Positions 50,311-52,919 of a stretch of 52,919 nucleotides of DNA are shown one piece after another. Source of the DNA: an uncultured Oscillospiraceae bacterium (GTDB lineage: Bacteria; Bacillota; Clostridia; Oscillospirales; Oscillospiraceae); contig CALXDZ010000115.1 of the NCBI GenBank assembly GCA_944387205.1, positions 1 to 52,919 of the forward strand. Reading direction: 5' to 3'. Position 1 is the stretch's first letter. The number at the start of each line of letters is the position of its first letter. A program made the position numbers and the translations under genes. A model generated the notes under the pieces. That model did not search any database and was not told the origin of the DNA. It saw only the letters and a program-made list of their open reading frames with translations.

Positions 50311-50334
50311 TAACAAGTTGAAAACAACTTGTTA
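50311..50334. repeat. Perfect inverted repeat in the YabE-like leader
   Basis: TAACAAGTTG-AAAA-CAACTTGTTA: 10-base arms, 4-base loop, between the promoter (50364-50392) and the start codon. On the transcribed strand it is a stable hairpin without a T-run, so it may control RNA stability or translation, or bind a regulator. Confidence 0.6.
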
Positions 50335-50363
50335 CTTTTGTTACCGGTTGGAAAACTGGCCTT

Positions 50364-50392
50364 ACTATACACCACTTACCCACTTTTGTCAA
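50364..50392 (-). promoter_or_regulatory. Promoter of the YabE-like gene
   Basis: Minus-strand TTGACA, exactly 17 bases and TATAGT; a 120-base leader follows. Confidence 0.75.
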
Positions 50393-50636
50393 GTTTTTAA
50401 GGAGAGAAAAGTGTTATGTCCCCCACTTAGACAAAATTCTTCAGTTTTTGCCATGGGAAATATTTACAAAAATGATGCGAAGGGTAACAAAAAGTGACAG
50501 GACGTCGAAGATGTGTTTTTGCTGAGTATGGAGTGGGAAACGCAAAGATGCGATAGATGGAAAGAACAGAAGAAAAAAGGAGATTTTGGGAGAAAAGGGA
50601 AGAAAAGAAGAGGGGAGATAAAGAGGAAAACGAAAG
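50393..50636. other. Purine-rich intergenic stretch
   Basis: About 240 bases with no gene, strongly A/G-rich on the plus strand (many GAAAA and GGAGA runs from 50550). No RNA or repeat is recognised. Confidence 0.4.
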
Positions 50637-50674
50637 AAAAAGGGCCCGGCCGATGGAGTGGCCGGACCCTTTTT
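50637..50674 (-). terminator. Terminator of the metallo-hydrolase gene
   Basis: Minus-strand AAAAAGGG-T-CCGGCC pairs with GGCCGG-G-CCCTTTTT around an 8-base loop. Confidence 0.85.
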
Positions 50675-50725
50675 CAGGTGTGAGGAGTTTATGGGGATAA
50701 GAATGGGTAGAAAAGCAAAATACGA

Positions 50726-51340
50726 TTAGAAGGGAAGCGCAGGGATGACCACCTGGGTATCGACGGCTTTTTCCGCGGTAAAGCTGTTTTCGCTCAGGCG
50801 ATGGACCTGCTCCGGGGCAAAGTGGGCCAGGAAGGGCTCCAGACCGGAGATCTTGGGGAAACCGTAAGAGCCAATGCGGTAATGCATAGGCACCAGGGTG
50901 CCGCCGCCCAGCATCTGCGCCACCTGCGCGGCGCCGTCACCGTCTACGGTGAAGAAGCCGCCCACGGGAATGAGAAGCATATCACATTTGCCGATTTTGG
51001 AGATCTGCTCCGGGGAGAGCTGGTGTCCCAAGTCACCCAGATGAGCCACCGTGACACCGCCGGCTTCGATGATATGGATGGTGTTGGGGCCTCGCAGCGC
51101 ACCGCCATCATCGTCGTGGAAAGAGGACACTGTGCGGATGGAGAAGGGACTCTCCCGTTTGGGAAGCACTGTAACGGCCTGGGTGTAGTTGTGGTCGAAG
51201 TGGTCATGGCTGCAGAGGATCTCATGTGCCTCGGCATGCAGCGGAGGGTATCCGTCCACCTCGGTGTAAGGATCGGTGATCAGACGATAGCCGTCCTCCT
51301 CAATGAGAAAGCAGGAATGTCCCAGCCAGGTGAGTTTCAT
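50726..51340 (-). CDS. UPF0173-type metal-dependent hydrolase
   Basis: A 204-residue metallo-beta-lactamase-fold protein. The metal motif is LCSHDHFDHNYT (HxHxDH type, near residues 44-50), with further ligands in VAHLGDLGH and LVPMHYRIG. The N-terminus KLTWLGHSCFLIE is typical of UPF0173/UlaG-like hydrolases. The substrate is unknown. AAGGAGGAT precedes the start at 51340. It lies 40 bases downstream of the CoA-transferase gene on the same strand and is probably in its operon. Confidence 0.88.
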   Translation of the reverse strand: MKLTWLGHSCFLIEEDGYRLITDPYTEVDGYPPLHAEAHEILCSHDHFDHNYTQAVTVLPKRESPFSIRTVSSFHDDDGGALRGPNTIHIIEAGGVTVAHLGDLGHQLSPEQISKIGKCDMLLIPVGGFFTVDGDGAAQVAQMLGGGTLVPMHYRIGSYGFPKISGLEPFLAHFAPEQVHRLSENSFTAEKAVDTQVVIPALPF

Positions 51341-51379
51341 AGCAATATCCTCCTTAAGCGTTTGGAAAAAATAGAGAGG

Positions 51380-52591
51380 TTATTTGCCAGCGCCGTTGAC
51401 AGCGTCGGAATGGATGACGGACTCTGCCTCCTCCTCGGTCATACCAAGCTTTTCCATCAGGACTTCCTTGGTGTGCTGGCCCAGCAGAGGAGCAGGGGTG
51501 AAGGTGTCGATCTTGTGGTTGGTGAGCTTGATCTGGTTGCCGGTGACTTTCATATGGCCGGCCTTGGGATGATCCACATCCACGAACATCTCTCTGGCAC
51601 CGGCGATGTGGGGATCCTTGGTGACTCGGTCAATGGTATTGATGGGGCCGGCGGGGATGCCCTTGGCCAGCATGGCGTCCACAGCATCGTCAATGGTCCA
51701 ATCCTTGAGCCACTCCTCAATGATGGGCTTGAGGTCAGCGTGATGCAGGACGCGATCATTGTTGGTGACAAAGCGGGGATCGGTTTTGAGCTCGGGCTTG
51801 CCCATCAGATCACACAGCAGACCATAGAGCTTGTCGTTGCCGGCACCGATCACCAGCATGCCGTCCTTGGCCTGGAAGGAGTCGTAGGGATACAGAGCCT
51901 CATACCGGTTGCCGATCCGCTGGGGAATTTTGCCGGTGGCCAAATAGATGATGTTGATGATTTCCAGAGAGGAGACCATGGAGTCTACCAGGGCCACGTC
52001 CACCTTCTCGCCCTCACCGGTCTTAAGGCGATTGGCGTAGGCGGCCAAGATGCCCACGCAGCAGCTCAAACCGCCCATGACGTCGGCAATGGCAGTGCCA
52101 GTACGGGTGGGAGCGCTGTCAGGCCAGCCGGTGGTGCTCATCAGACCACTCATGGCCTGGCCGATAATATCATAACCAGCCCGCTGGCTGTAGGGACCGT
52201 AGTGGCCGAAGCCGGAAACGGAGGCGTAGATGATGGCAGGATTGATTTTCTTGAGCTCCTCATAGCCCAGACCCAGGCGATCCATAACGCCGGGACGGTA
52301 GTTTTCCAGCACCACGTCGCTCTGTGCCACCAGCTTGCGGAAGATCTCCTTGCCAGCCTCGGACTTGAGGTTCAGCACCATGCCCCGCTTATTGCGGTTG
52401 AGATTCATATAGTAGGCACTCTCACCATTGACGATAGGGAAGTTGCTGCGGGCGTCGTCACCTTTGCCGGGACGCTCGATTTTGATGACATCAGCGCCCA
52501 TGTCCGCCAGCATCATACCGCAGTAGGGAGCGGCCAGAACGCGGGAGAGGTCCAGCACCTTCATACCGGACAGAAGTCCTTTCTTTTCCAT
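51380..52591 (-). CDS. CaiB/BaiF (family III) CoA-transferase
   Basis: A 403-residue enzyme of normal length. It starts GMKVLDLSRVLAAPYCGMML and has the family block GADVIKIERPGKGDDAR. The likely catalytic aspartate is Asp170 in GTAIADVMGG, aligned with the formyl-CoA transferase Asp169. These enzymes move CoA between carboxylic acids; the acid pair cannot be read from sequence. AGGAGG precedes the start at 52591. The gene is followed by the UPF0173-type hydrolase and preceded by fructose-bisphosphate aldolase. Confidence 0.92.
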   Translation of the reverse strand: MEKKGLLSGMKVLDLSRVLAAPYCGMMLADMGADVIKIERPGKGDDARSNFPIVNGESAYYMNLNRNKRGMVLNLKSEAGKEIFRKLVAQSDVVLENYRPGVMDRLGLGYEELKKINPAIIYASVSGFGHYGPYSQRAGYDIIGQAMSGLMSTTGWPDSAPTRTGTAIADVMGGLSCCVGILAAYANRLKTGEGEKVDVALVDSMVSSLEIINIIYLATGKIPQRIGNRYEALYPYDSFQAKDGMLVIGAGNDKLYGLLCDLMGKPELKTDPRFVTNNDRVLHHADLKPIIEEWLKDWTIDDAVDAMLAKGIPAGPINTIDRVTKDPHIAGAREMFVDVDHPKAGHMKVTGNQIKLTNHKIDTFTPAPLLGQHTKEVLMEKLGMTEEEAESVIHSDAVNGAGK

Positions 52592-52636
52592 GTGGAAATA
52601 CCTCCTATGTATTATAATGTGTTGGAATGAAAAAAG

Positions 52637-52919
52637 TCAAATTTTGTGGTCGCAGCCCAGCACATCGGTGATTTTGTGCTTGACCAGCTCCTTGATAGCG
52701 GCACGGGCGGGCTTGAGATACTGACGGGGATCGAAATCAGAGGGATGCTCGTTGAAGTACTTGCGGATGGTGCCGGTCATAGCCAGGCGCAAATCGGAGT
52801 CGATGTTGATCTTGCACACAGCGCCCCGGGCAGCCTGACGCAGCTGCTCCTCGGGAATGCCCACAGCATCGGGCATCTTACCGCCGTTTTCATTGACCAT
52901 CTTCACGAACTCCTGGGGC
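52637..52919 (-). CDS. fba: Class II fructose-bisphosphate aldolase, C-terminal part
   Basis: The last 94 codons are in the window; the gene continues past the right edge. The sequence PQEFVKMVNENGGKMPDAVG, then AVCKINIDSDLRLAMTGTIR and EHPSDFDPRQYLKPARAAI is diagnostic of the class II, zinc-dependent aldolase. INIDSD holds the substrate-phosphate/metal region. The enzyme splits fructose 1,6-bisphosphate in glycolysis. It ends 45 bases before the CoA-transferase start. Confidence 0.93.
   Translation of the reverse strand, partial: PQEFVKMVNENGGKMPDAVGIPEEQLRQAARGAVCKINIDSDLRLAMTGTIRKYFNEHPSDFDPRQYLKPARAAIKELVKHKITDVLGCDHKI

Noticed and set aside
50240-50400. Cyclic di-AMP (ydaO) riboswitch upstream of the YabE-like gene
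   Set aside because: The leader is only about 120 bases and lacks the conserved core; only a simple hairpin is seen.
50801-52630. 609-codon open frame on the plus strand
   Set aside because: Antisense to the metallo-hydrolase and CoA-transferase genes, both with intact family motifs.
1-52919. CRISPR arrays, rRNA genes, insertion sequences
   Set aside because: No regularly spaced repeats, rRNA motifs or transposase-like proteins were seen on either strand.

Overview
The window looks like a chromosomal segment of a strict-anaerobe gut Clostridium of the Oscillospiraceae type (Flavonifractor/Lawsonibacter-like). This is inferred from gene content, strong AGGAGG ribosome-binding sites, GC-rich core genes and riboswitch-led genes; the genus is not proven. 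No rRNA, CRISPR array, insertion sequence or integrase is visible.

Region 1 (1 to about 11,890) is a mobile island. Its left part (1-3,630) is a conserved integrative-element module: a truncated ribbon-helix-helix (MobC-like) gene, an inverted-repeat-rich stretch that may be an oriT, a RepA-like ATPase, a DUF6076-type protein and a sigma-like factor. Its right part (about 3,640-11,630) is visibly AT-richer cargo: a 1,546-residue DUF4011/SF1 helicase/Vsr-type nuclease protein (probable antiphage defence), a small zinc-ribbon protein whose C-terminal half resembles EF-Tu domain 2, a small element protein, and a coupled unknown protein/lipoprotein pair. The island ends at an intact tRNA-Thr(CGT) followed by a 3'-truncated second tRNA-Thr, which looks like an integration scar.

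Region 2 (11,891-14,360) is a gene-free AT-rich stretch with three clustered DnaA boxes (possible origin), then a uracil/xanthine permease preceded by a promoter, an 18-codon leader ORF and an intrinsic terminator.

Region 3 (14,374-31,147) is housekeeping: BlaI/M56 sensor pair with a huge repeated ectodomain, Smr protein, nitrilase-family amidase, macro-domain hydrolase, Uup-like ABC-F protein, diguanylate cyclase, a glycine-riboswitch-controlled Na+/alanine-glycine symporter, glyA, a possible 6S RNA, 5-formyl-THF cyclo-ligase, DinB, FMN-riboswitch-controlled RibU, two tRNA-Ser genes and thiamine pyrophosphokinase. glyA, the glycine symporter and the folate enzyme form a one-carbon/glycine neighbourhood.

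Region 4 (31,296-45,260) is the metabolic centrepiece: a selenium-dependent molybdenum hydroxylase locus. It encodes a fused Fe-S/Mo hydroxylase (XdhD type), a three-subunit hydroxylase (XdhA, XdhB, XdhC), a MocA-type cytidylyltransferase, a ModE-like regulator, YqeC, YqeB, SelD, a LysR regulator, YedE and a YedF/TusA-like protein. Together these would take up or relay selenium, activate it as selenophosphate, mature the labile Se-Mo cofactor and oxidise purines or related heterocycles. No selA/selB/selC and no in-frame UGA selenoprotein is seen here, so SelD may serve the cofactor.

Region 5 (45,359-52,919) holds an unknown acidic protein, a NUDIX hydrolase, RsmA, a TetR-controlled membrane-protein operon with two matching operators, a YabE-like G5/3D cell-wall protein, a UPF0173-type metallo-hydrolase, a CaiB-family CoA-transferase and the 3' end of class II fructose-bisphosphate aldolase.
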